The notes under the pieces: model-generated
What the model was told of the DNA's origin: nothing
Database searches by the model: none
What the model saw: the letters and a program-made list of their open reading frames with translations, nothing else
Source of the DNA: Bacteroidales bacterium
GTDB taxonomy: Bacteria; Bacteroidota; Bacteroidia; Bacteroidales; UBA932
Direction: 5' to 3'
DNA: 64,000 bases
Assembly: GCA_017429765.1 (NCBI GenBank)
Contig: JAFROJ010000036.1
Location: forward strand, 62,001 to 126,000
Made by a program: the position numbers and the translations under genes
In this document: positions 49,631 to 56,916 of the stretch, in pieces
Layout of the letters: the number at the start of each line of letters is the position of its first letter
Numbering within the stretch: position 1 is the stretch's first letter

Positions 49631-50830
49631 ATGATTATGAAAAAGTATAACGCGATCTCTTTGTTTTCTGGCGCCATGGGGTTGGATCTGGGTATCGAAG
49701 ACGCGGGCTTTGATATTAAAGTCTGTGTCGAGATGGATCGTTGGGCAGCGGAAACAATCAGAAGGAACACGAATATCCCCGTCATTGAGAAGGATATCAA
49801 AGATGTGGAATCAGAAGAACTGCTACGTGTTTCCGGCATAGAGCCCGGAACCCTTGACTTGGTTGTCGGAGGGCCTCCTTGTCAGGCTTTTTCCACCGCG
49901 GGAAAACAACGCGGGTTCTCTGACATTAGGGGAGGGTGCCTTGTTCAGTTCATAAGGGTTGTGGCGGATCTGCGCCCTCGATATTTCATTCTGGAGAATG
50001 TCCGCGGAATCCTCTCCGCCAGACTGAATTATCTACCACCCGAATTCAAGGAGTATGAAAGCATCAAGAACAACAATGGAAGTGTACTCTCATTAGTCTT
50101 GAATGAAGTAAAGAAGCATGGATACAGTGTCAGTTACGCTCTTTTGAACGCGGCCAATTACGGCGTTCCGGAAAAGAGAGAGAGGGTCGTCTTTATTGGC
50201 CATCTTGGAGACAGAGTTCCTATTCCCGCACCTTCTCATTCTGAACGAGGAGAGTATAACACAAAGAAATGGGTAACACTGAGGGAGGCTATTCAAGATC
50301 TACAGGGAAAGGATATGAGATACATCCCCCTGAGGCCCAAGGCTCAGCGTTTCATGAGTCTTATTAAGGAGGGGGAGAATTGGACAAGTCTTTCTCCGGA
50401 AACTGCTAGAGAGGCTATGGGTAAGGCTTATGAATTGTCTGGCGGAAAAACTGGTTTTTTGAGGCGACTACGTTTTGACGAGCCTTCTCCGACGTTGGTA
50501 ACCAGTCCGACAATGCCCGCCACGCAACTATGCCACCCGACGGATCTTAGGCCACTTTCTGTCGAAGAATATGCTCGTATTCAACAATTTCCGGATAATT
50601 GGAGCTTCGAGGGCCGCATAGAATCTATCTACAAGCAAATCGGCAATGCTGTTCCAATAGGGTTAGGAAAAGCTGTAGGCGAACAAATCATAAGACATAT
50701 CAATAATGAAACTAGTCCGAAAGATGAGAGTGACAATTTGATTCCATACTCAAGATACCTGAACTCCACTGATGAAGTGTGCGCCAAATACCATCGTCGC
50801 AATATTAACCTTAAAAACAATAAATTATGA
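49631..50830 (+). CDS. DNA (cytosine-5) methyltransferase
   Basis: The 399-residue enzyme has the C5-methyltransferase motifs in order: ISLFSGAMGLDLGIEDAG (AdoMet binding), VCVEMDR, the catalytic cysteine in GGPPCQAFST, ENVRGIL, KRERVVFIG and a C-terminal QIGNAVPIGLG. It methylates cytosine within a specific site, protecting host DNA from the endonuclease next door. The stop overlaps the nuclease start by 4 nt. Its sequence is visibly richer in A/T than sufB and sufC on either side, consistent with acquisition by transfer. Confidence 0.92.
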   Translation: MIMKKYNAISLFSGAMGLDLGIEDAGFDIKVCVEMDRWAAETIRRNTNIPVIEKDIKDVESEELLRVSGIEPGTLDLVVGGPPCQAFSTAGKQRGFSDIRGGCLVQFIRVVADLRPRYFILENVRGILSARLNYLPPEFKEYESIKNNNGSVLSLVLNEVKKHGYSVSYALLNAANYGVPEKRERVVFIGHLGDRVPIPAPSHSERGEYNTKKWVTLREAIQDLQGKDMRYIPLRPKAQRFMSLIKEGENWTSLSPETAREAMGKAYELSGGKTGFLRRLRFDEPSPTLVTSPTMPATQLCHPTDLRPLSVEEYARIQQFPDNWSFEGRIESIYKQIGNAVPIGLGKAVGEQIIRHINNETSPKDESDNLIPYSRYLNSTDEVCAKYHRRNINLKNNKL

Positions 50831-51588
50831 ATAACAACCTGAAAAACGCGGTAGAAAACTATGTCGCCGCGAACATCATGTACTTTCACGAGGCCAGAAT
50901 TGAGAAGCTCAAGACTTTGAAGTTGGATAACCTCCTTAAGAGAAAGAACCCTTACCTTTACAAAGCCAAGGATTTGAACACTCCTCAAGCTGTCGTGGAA
51001 AACCTGGCTTCCGCCTTCATGTCTTCCGCAGAGGAAACAATGTTCGGAGACTGGCTGGAAGGCCTAGCCATACACGTGGCTAACATAATGTATAATGGAT
51101 GCAAGAGCGGAGCGGAGGGAATTGACCTGGAGATGGATAAAGACGGGATCCATTATTTTGTGAGTGTCAAATCTGGTCCAAATTGGAGTAACTCGTCATC
51201 CCTTAAGAAACTTTGCGAGAACTTCTCGAAGGCCAGAAGAATATTCAAGACCAGTGGCAACAAGACGCAGTGTGAATGTATTGAAGGATGCTGCTACGGG
51301 AAAGATTTAACGCCACTGAAAAGCGACGGCAGGTATAAATTATGCGGCAAATTGTTCTGGGAATTCATCTCCGGAGACCCTAACCTTTACACAGAAATTA
51401 TTCAGCCCCTTGGTAAAAACGCCGCATATATGAATATGGAATACAAAATAGAATATGATAAGATGATAACTAGATTCTCAAAAGACTTTGGAGCTGACTA
51501 TTCCGACACTGATGGGAATCTGTTATGGAACAAAATCTTGGAACTGAACTCCGGGTATCCCAAAGGATATAAACTCGATTTGTTATAA
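50827..51588 (+). CDS. PmeII-like type II restriction endonuclease
   Basis: The 253-residue protein contains ETMFGDWLEGLAIHVAN, SGAEGIDLEMDKDGIHYFVSVKSGPNW and KARRIFKTSGNKTQCECIEGCCYG. The E...D...VxK arrangement (GIDLE with SVKSG) is a PD-(D/E)xK nuclease core, and the string of features matches what I know as the PmeII family of type II enzymes. It follows the methyltransferase by a 4-nt overlap, the usual pairing. Its recognition site cannot be read from sequence. The stop codon overlaps the start of pnuC (TAATG). Confidence 0.8.
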   Translation: MNNNLKNAVENYVAANIMYFHEARIEKLKTLKLDNLLKRKNPYLYKAKDLNTPQAVVENLASAFMSSAEETMFGDWLEGLAIHVANIMYNGCKSGAEGIDLEMDKDGIHYFVSVKSGPNWSNSSSLKKLCENFSKARRIFKTSGNKTQCECIEGCCYGKDLTPLKSDGRYKLCGKLFWEFISGDPNLYTEIIQPLGKNAAYMNMEYKIEYDKMITRFSKDFGADYSDTDGNLLWNKILELNSGYPKGYKLDLL

Positions 51589-52247
51589 TGAATATATTCG
51601 ACATAAATAACATAGCGTTCACGTTGGGCGGGGCGGGGGTAAGCTGGCTCGAGTTGATGGGTGTGGTCGCCGGGCTCACGTGCGTGGTGATGGCCGGGCG
51701 CAACAACAAGTACAACTTCTGGGTCGGCTATCTCTACAACATCCTGCTCTTTGTCCTGTTCTGGCAGAGGCATCTCTATTCGGCCATGCTCCTCCAGCCC
51801 ATCGCTTTCGGGATCAACGCCTTCGGCCATTGGAGATGGACTCATCCCAAGGAGGACGAGAGAAGCGCCAAGGATTCCTCAGCGCTCAAGGTAAGCAGGC
51901 TCGACATGAGGGGCTGGTGTGTGGCGCTTACGATTGTAGTGGTCGCCGGAGCGGTTTGGGGATATGTTCTCAGCCAGCTTGGAACCAACTGGTGGACTGG
52001 CGTTTTCAGTCCGGATCCCACACCTTGGCTGGACTCTTTCGTGTTGATGCTGACCCTTCTGGCCCAGTTCCTCTCGGCCCAGAAGAAATGGGATTGCTGG
52101 ATCGTGTGGCTCGTGGTCAACGCCGCCAACATCACACTCTACCTGAGCGCCGGCCTCGTGTTCATGCCGATAGTCAGCGCCCTTTACCTGATCAACGGAC
52201 TCTGGTCCCTGTGGACCTGGTACAGGCTATATAAAGACGGAAAATAG
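51588..52247 (+). CDS. pnuC: Nicotinamide mononucleotide/riboside transporter
   Basis: The 219-residue protein has about seven hydrophobic helices and the PnuC features: ELMGVVAGLTCVVMAGRNNKYNFWVGYLYN near the start (tryptophan- and asparagine-rich substrate region), ALLLQPIAFGINAFGHWRW and KKWDCWIVWLVVNAANI near the end. It imports nicotinamide riboside for NAD synthesis. The start overlaps the nuclease stop, so it moved or is expressed with the restriction genes. It is unusual to find it inside a suf operon. Confidence 0.88.
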   Translation: MNIFDINNIAFTLGGAGVSWLELMGVVAGLTCVVMAGRNNKYNFWVGYLYNILLFVLFWQRHLYSAMLLQPIAFGINAFGHWRWTHPKEDERSAKDSSALKVSRLDMRGWCVALTIVVVAGAVWGYVLSQLGTNWWTGVFSPDPTPWLDSFVLMLTLLAQFLSAQKKWDCWIVWLVVNAANITLYLSAGLVFMPIVSALYLINGLWSLWTWYRLYKDGK

Positions 52248-52289
52248 GCTGGTACGTAAATGATTATAAATGAGCTGTTTATAATAACA

Positions 52290-52313
52290 GATGGTGGCGA
52301 TTTTTAGACCATC
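52290..52313 (+). other. Small hairpin between pnuC and sufC
   Basis: GATGGT pairs with ACCATC around a 12-nt loop containing TTTTT. The 108-nt gap is A/T-rich; no clear promoter or terminator is seen. Confidence 0.3.
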
Positions 52314-52355
52314 ACATTATTGAAATAATTGATTATTAATACATTAGATAACAGA

Positions 52356-53096
52356 ATGACATTACTTAGAATAACCGGTCTTCACGCGAGCGTCGCTGGC
52401 AAGGAGATCTTGAAGGGAATCGACCTTGAGATCCAGGCGGGCGAGATCCATGCCGTGATGGGTCCCAACGGGGCCGGCAAGAGTACCTTGTCGGCAGTAC
52501 TCACCGGGAAACAAGGCTACGAGGTGACAGCCGGAAGTGTTGAGTTCATGGGGAAAGACCTGCTAGCGATGAAACCCGAGGAAAGGGCTTGGGCAGGAAT
52601 ATTCCTCTCATTCCAGTACCCGATTGAGATCCCGGGGGTGACTATCACCAACTTCATGAAGACCGCGATCAATTCAAAACGCGAGGCGGAGGGGCTTGAG
52701 CCGATAAAGGGCGGGGAATTCCTCAAGCTGATGAAGGAAAAGATGGCCTTGGTGAAGATGAATCCCGAATTCGCTAAAAGAGAGGTCAACGTGGGATTCT
52801 CGGGCGGCGAGAAAAAAAGGAACGAGATATTCCAGATGGCCATGCTGGATCCGGTGCTGGCCATCCTGGACGAGACCGACAGCGGGCTGGACGTGGACGC
52901 GCTGAAGATAGTGGCCGACGGGGTGAACGCCCTTCACACGCCCGAGAAATCAGCCATCGTCATAACTCACTACCAGAAGCTTCTGGAATATGTCAAGCCG
53001 GACTTCGTCCATGTCTTGAAGGAAGGGCGGATTGTCGCCGACGGCGGAAGGGAACTTATTGACAAGATCGAGAAAGATGGCTTCGAAGGTTTCTAA
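52356..53096 (+). CDS. sufC: Fe-S cluster assembly ATPase SufC
   Basis: The 246-residue ABC-type ATPase has Walker A (GPNGAGKST), Q-loop FLSFQYPIEIPGVT typical of SufC, the signature NVGFSGGEKKRNEI and Walker B AILDETDSGLDVDAL. It powers remodelling of the SufBCD scaffold. I chose the ATG at 52356; a TTG reading nine codons earlier adds nothing recognisable. Its end overlaps the sufD start by 20 nt, so the two are translated together. Confidence 0.95.
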   Translation: MTLLRITGLHASVAGKEILKGIDLEIQAGEIHAVMGPNGAGKSTLSAVLTGKQGYEVTAGSVEFMGKDLLAMKPEERAWAGIFLSFQYPIEIPGVTITNFMKTAINSKREAEGLEPIKGGEFLKLMKEKMALVKMNPEFAKREVNVGFSGGEKKRNEIFQMAMLDPVLAILDETDSGLDVDALKIVADGVNALHTPEKSAIVITHYQKLLEYVKPDFVHVLKEGRIVADGGRELIDKIEKDGFEGF

Positions 53097-53790
53097 AAAG
53101 GTCTTTGTCTTCCATCCGGTCTCTTCGGGCACTCCTGTCCCTCCGGTCCCTGAGCCTGCCGAAGGGGTCGAAGGGGTCGAAGGGCCGGTGGTTCGACAGG
53201 CTCCCCAACCGTCCCCTGGGCATTACGTGGTCGGTGCCGGGGAAAGCCTGGACCTGACCTTCATAGTCCTGCCGGGAGTGTCGGCGGATATTCCCGTCTC
53301 GGTTGACATCACCGGGCCGGGGGCCGATGTCAAGCTTTCCGGAATATACCTTAGCTCCGGGACCGACGAGGTCTCCTTCGACATCACCGTGCGACATCTG
53401 GTCGGGGACTGCGTCTCCAGGCAATTGTTCAATGGAATAGCCGCCGGCTCCGCGAAATGCTCTTTCTTCGGAAAGATAATAGTCGCCCAGGACGCCCAGC
53501 GGACAGAGGCCTATCAGGAGAACCATAATATAGTCCTCTCGGACGAGGCTTCCGCCAACACGAAACCCCAGCTTGAGATCTATGCCGACGACGTGAAGTG
53601 TTCCCATGGGGCCACGGTCGGGAAACTGAACGAGGACGAGCAATTCTACATGCGGTCCAGGGGTATTCCCGAGGATGAGGCTAAGGCCTTGCAGATGATC
53701 TCGTTCATGGCTCCGGTCCTGGCGGGGATTGATGACAGGAAGCTGACTCAAAAGATAGAAGAATCCATTCGTTCGTTGGCTAACGACTAA
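53077..53790 (+). CDS. sufD: Short SufD-like scaffold protein with in-frame repeat insert
   Basis: The 237-residue protein matches only the C-terminal half of SufD (usually about 430 residues): VRHLVGDCVSRQLFNGI, a SAKCSFFGKIIVAQDAQRTEAY stretch, LEIYADDVKCSHGATVGKL (with the conserved histidine) and RGIPEDEAKALQMISF. The N-terminal helical half is missing. Residues ~19-48 are a Pro/Glu/Gly-rich insert with PVPEPAEG and two VEG repeats, encoded by the family B palindromic repeat. SufD pairs with SufB to bind SufC and iron. Short SufDs are known in some Bacteroidetes, so it may still work. Confidence 0.85.
   Translation: MASKVSKKVFVFHPVSSGTPVPPVPEPAEGVEGVEGPVVRQAPQPSPGHYVVGAGESLDLTFIVLPGVSADIPVSVDITGPGADVKLSGIYLSSGTDEVSFDITVRHLVGDCVSRQLFNGIAAGSAKCSFFGKIIVAQDAQRTEAYQENHNIVLSDEASANTKPQLEIYADDVKCSHGATVGKLNEDEQFYMRSRGIPEDEAKALQMISFMAPVLAGIDDRKLTQKIEESIRSLAND
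53143..53203 (+). repeat. Intragenic PEPxEG repeat, family B copy 2 (in sufD)
   Basis: The stretch begins with the same CCGGTCCCTGAGCCTG as in ispF (with C in place of T three bases on), continues with GTCGAAGGG three times, and ends GTTCGACAGGCTC, which is the inverse of GAGCCTGTCGAAC. It is therefore a palindromic repeat with an internal 9-bp tandem duplication, read in the same frame as the ispF copy. Confidence 0.75.
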
Positions 53791-53890
53791 TGTAAGAGAC
53801 GCATAGCTGTTGATAGTTAGATAGTTAAGCATTTTCCCTCTGACGAAAATGATAGGGGTGAAACAAGTAAGTGATTGATAGTCAATAAGG

Positions 53891-54892
53891 ATGATCCTCC
53901 GGACAAATGTCAAGCTGAACCTTGGGCTGAACGTCCTCCGCAAGAGGCCGGACGGCTACCATGACATCGAGACCTACTTCGTCCCTTGTCATGATTTCGG
54001 CGACACTATGGAAGTCATCACCGGGGACGACTACAGCCGCACCTCCGCCGCCCTGTTCGCCAGATACGGTGATAACATCTCGCAAAGGATCTCGCCGGAC
54101 GGGAAACTGATGATCACCATCGCGCGAGAGAAAGGTGTGGACTGGGAGCCGCTGAAAGACCTTTGCGCTAAGGCTTACTTCCTGCTGGACAAAGACTTCG
54201 GCCTGCCTCCTGTCAAGATATTCCTGGAAAAGAAGGCTCCTGTGGGCGCCGGGCTCGGCGGCGGTTCGGCCGACGCGGCTTTCACTCTCAAAGCCCTAAA
54301 TGAGCTTTGCGGCCTAGGCCTCTCCGATGAGAGTCTTTCCGAATACGCTTCCAGGCTCGGAAGCGACTGCGCCTTCTTCATCTGGAACAGACCAATGATA
54401 GGCACCGGTAGGGGAGAGATTCTGGAGCCTTTCGATGTCGATCTGTCAGGCTTCGAGATCAAGGTCATCGTCCCCGAGGGCGTCTCAGTCTCCACCGCCG
54501 AAGCCTACCGCGGCATCGTCCCCCGGCACCCGTCCCCGTCTCTCCCGTCCCCGTCCCAATCTGCCCCGTCCCCAGAGGGTAGTGGGGCGACGGACGCCTC
54601 GCTTCGCTCGGCCCCACCGCTCGTTCCGCTTCGCTCCACTCCGGTCCCCCCTCTTACAGTGCCGAGGGTGGCATGTTCCGCTGCCCCACTACCCTCCGGG
54701 GACGGCCTCAAAGAGACTCTGAAAAGGCCCGTGGAGGAATGGAAAGACCTGCTGGTCAACGACTTCGAGGCGACGGTTTTCAAAACCCACCCGGAACTCG
54801 AAGCCATCAAGAAGTCCCTCTACGAATCGGGAGCCATTTACGCCACGATGTCCGGCTCCGGCTCCGCCATGTTCGCTATTTACAATAAATAA
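53891..54892 (+). CDS. ispE: 4-diphosphocytidyl-2-C-methyl-D-erythritol kinase with large in-frame insert
   Basis: The 333-residue GHMP kinase has NVKLNLGLNVLRKRPDGYHDIET at the start, the ATP loop PVGAGLGGGSADAAF, GSDCAFFIWN and C-terminal SGAIYATMSGSGSAMFA. It phosphorylates CDP-ME in the MEP pathway. Typical IspE is about 280 residues; here about 60 residues (213-273) of Pro/Ser-rich sequence are inserted after STAEAYRGIVP and before LKETLKRPVEEW, created by a family A inverted-repeat element. All catalytic motifs lie outside the insert, so the enzyme is probably active. Confidence 0.93.
   Translation: MILRTNVKLNLGLNVLRKRPDGYHDIETYFVPCHDFGDTMEVITGDDYSRTSAALFARYGDNISQRISPDGKLMITIAREKGVDWEPLKDLCAKAYFLLDKDFGLPPVKIFLEKKAPVGAGLGGGSADAAFTLKALNELCGLGLSDESLSEYASRLGSDCAFFIWNRPMIGTGRGEILEPFDVDLSGFEIKVIVPEGVSVSTAEAYRGIVPRHPSPSLPSPSQSAPSPEGSGATDASLRSAPPLVPLRSTPVPPLTVPRVACSAAPLPSGDGLKETLKRPVEEWKDLLVNDFEATVFKTHPELEAIKKSLYESGAIYATMSGSGSAMFAIYNK
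54566..54705 (+). repeat. Intragenic inverted-repeat element, family A copy 2 (in ispE)
   Basis: Arms of 23 bp (54566-54588 and 54683-54705, one mismatch) enclose 94 bp. The inside shares a 19-nt block (54597-54615) and a 12-nt block (54661-54672) with the copy at 21992-22132, at nearly the same spacing and in the same reading frame (SLRSAPP in both). The arm sequences differ between copies. A run of short CCGTCCC direct repeats lies just upstream. Confidence 0.8.
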
Positions 54893-54896
54893 TAAT

Positions 54897-55352
54897 ATGC
54901 TTAAGATCGGAGACAGAATGCCATCCTTCGAGGTGCTGGATCAGGACGGAAACACCGTGAAATCAGAGGATTTCATCGGCAACGGGAAAAAAACCATCAT
55001 CTATTTCTACCCCAAGGACAACACCTCCGGCTGCACCGCCGAGGCATGCAGCTTCAGGGATAATTACTCGGCCCTGGCGGAAGCCGGCTACAACGTGGTC
55101 GGAGTCAGCAAGGACAGCCCCAAGTCCCACACAGGCTTCCGCGCCAAGCATGAGCTCCCTTTCACCCTCCTGGCCGACACGACCACCCGGATGCTCCAGG
55201 ACTTCGGGGCCTGGGGCGAGAAAAAGATGTACGGGAAGACCACGTTCGGCACGCTGAGGCGCACCTTCATCTTCGACGAGGAAGGCGTCCTTGAGCGCGT
55301 GATCGAAAAAGTGGACACCAAGAACGCCGCAGGGCAAATCCTTGGCGAATAA
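54897..55352 (+). CDS. bcp: Thioredoxin-dependent peroxiredoxin (Bcp/PrxQ)
   Basis: The 151-residue protein is a compact PrxQ with IIYFYPKDNTSGCTAEACSFRD holding the peroxidatic cysteine and, five residues later, the resolving cysteine. Later marks are GVSKDSPKSHTGF and LRRTFIFDEEGVL. It reduces peroxides using thioredoxin. It begins 4 nt after ispE, so the two are in one transcript, and converges with the C69 peptidase gene. Confidence 0.93.
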   Translation: MLKIGDRMPSFEVLDQDGNTVKSEDFIGNGKKTIIYFYPKDNTSGCTAEACSFRDNYSALAEAGYNVVGVSKDSPKSHTGFRAKHELPFTLLADTTTRMLQDFGAWGEKKMYGKTTFGTLRRTFIFDEEGVLERVIEKVDTKNAAGQILGE

Positions 55353-55356
55353 GAAC

Positions 55357-56910
55357 TTAGAAGCCTCTTCCGTGCTTCATCCAGAGGTCTTCCTCAAGTT
55401 TTCTCCAGAGATCCGCGGCCGCTGAGTAGATCTTGGCGGTGTAGGCGTTCAGGCTTTCCGTGGAAGGATTCTTCTCCACCTCCGGAAGCCCCTCGAAACC
55501 AAGACTCTCGATAGTGTCTATGTCCTTGTAGACCCTCTCCTTGTTAGTCTGCCACGCGAGGGTGGCGAGACGGTTGGGACGACGGAATGTCCAAAGGGCC
55601 CCATCAGGGACATAGCGGCGCATGCCACAGGTGTCGAAGGCGGCGGGAAGCTCTGTCGTGCCGCTGAATATCGGGAATCTGGGACTCTCACCCGGATTGT
55701 CAAGGGCGTACCAGCATATTCCTCCCACTGAATCGGGCAACCAGTCGCGGGACTGGATCACGGTCGAATGGGAGCACCAGGCCACCGCGATCGTGCGAGA
55801 GAACTCGACAGCGCCGGGAGCGACCCCGTTAATCATGTTCCTCGTGTCGGTGGTCAGCCAAGGGTTGGCCACGGGGCTGACCACCTTGGTGGCCGGAGCG
55901 CCGTTTTTGCCGGGAACTTCGACCAGAAGATTCTTGGTCATGTCGAACTGAAGACCCTCGTAGGTTCCCCGGAGGATCTCCATGACCCTCCTCACATCCA
56001 CCTTCTCGTCAGGCTTGACGGAGAAAGGCAGTTCCGGGGCGTCGAAGGACAGCCCGAGCGAGGGAGCCAGGGTGGAGAGGATCACGAACTCCCTCTCCTT
56101 GAAGTTCTTACCGTCGCCGTAGGAGCCGCGGTAGGCCTTCCAGAACACGAAGTCACCCTCGCCGTCCCAGAGGCCATATTCCTTAGCCACCGCCTCGACA
56201 TTGTCCGAGGCCATGAAGTTGTCCTTGTCCGAGCGGTCAATCTTTCCGATCCTGGGAATATTGGCTGAGACCGCCACCTCCCCGTCGGGAACCCTCTGGG
56301 CTGCCCAGACCGCTCCCTTCTTCCCTCGACCGCAGCCAAGGATCTCGAAGAACCAGGCCTCTTTCTTGTCAGTCACGGTGATGCACTCCCCGCCGTCGGC
56401 GTAGCCGTATCTCTCGGCCAGGGTGCCCATCATCCGGATCGCGTCACGGGCGTTGTCGCAGCGCTGAAGGGCTATTCTCTGAAGCTCCTCGATCAGGAAC
56501 ATCGAGCTTCCGTTACGAAGCGTGTCCGGCCCGGAGAAAGTGGTCTCTCCCATCGCCACCTGCTTCTCGTTCATGCAGGGATAGGCGGTGTTGAGATAGG
56601 CGTAGGTGTGGCGGGCCTGCGGGATCTGGCCGGCGAAACGCACACCCGTGGTGTCACCCTTGAAAGCGGTCCTGCGGGTGTTCTTGAATATGTCGACCAT
56701 CTCCTTGCGACGGTGGTCGGCGGCCGGCTCCACTGTGATCCAGGTGCGGGAGACGCCGTCGCAGGTGTGTGATGTGATGACCGAGCCGTCGGCCGAGGCA
56801 AGACGCCCGACCACAAGGCTGGTGCACTCGTCATAGGAACGAGGGTCGTCCTGCCCCCAGGCGAGGAAGACAAAACCGAGCGCCGCGAGAAGCGCGAATA
56901 TCTTTCTCAT
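55357..56910 (-). CDS. Secreted C69-family dipeptidase
   Basis: The 517-residue protein starts with a signal peptide (FALLAALGFVFLAWG) and then DECTSLVVGRLASADGSVITSHTCD. Cysteine 29 is the N-terminal nucleophile after processing in C69 (U34, PepD-like) Ntn hydrolases. The remainder is typical, with RGKKGAVWAAQRVPDGEV and WLTTDTRNM. Such enzymes hydrolyse dipeptides in the periplasm. It ends 5 nt from the bcp stop (convergent) and starts 6 nt after the S41 peptidase gene on the same strand, suggesting coordinated peptide use. Confidence 0.85.
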   Translation of the reverse strand: MRKIFALLAALGFVFLAWGQDDPRSYDECTSLVVGRLASADGSVITSHTCDGVSRTWITVEPAADHRRKEMVDIFKNTRRTAFKGDTTGVRFAGQIPQARHTYAYLNTAYPCMNEKQVAMGETTFSGPDTLRNGSSMFLIEELQRIALQRCDNARDAIRMMGTLAERYGYADGGECITVTDKKEAWFFEILGCGRGKKGAVWAAQRVPDGEVAVSANIPRIGKIDRSDKDNFMASDNVEAVAKEYGLWDGEGDFVFWKAYRGSYGDGKNFKEREFVILSTLAPSLGLSFDAPELPFSVKPDEKVDVRRVMEILRGTYEGLQFDMTKNLLVEVPGKNGAPATKVVSPVANPWLTTDTRNMINGVAPGAVEFSRTIAVAWCSHSTVIQSRDWLPDSVGGICWYALDNPGESPRFPIFSGTTELPAAFDTCGMRRYVPDGALWTFRRPNRLATLAWQTNKERVYKDIDTIESLGFEGLPEVEKNPSTESLNAYTAKIYSAAADLWRKLEEDLWMKHGRGF

Positions 56911-56916
56911 GCCGGA

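Noticed and set aside
49631..51588. Prophage or plasmid fragment
   Set aside because: Only the methyltransferase and nuclease look foreign; there is no integrase, terminase, repeat boundary or replication gene.
53161..53189. Short CRISPR-like tandem repeat (GTCGAAGGG three times)
   Set aside because: Units are 9 bp with no spacers, lie within sufD codons and belong to a palindromic repeat.
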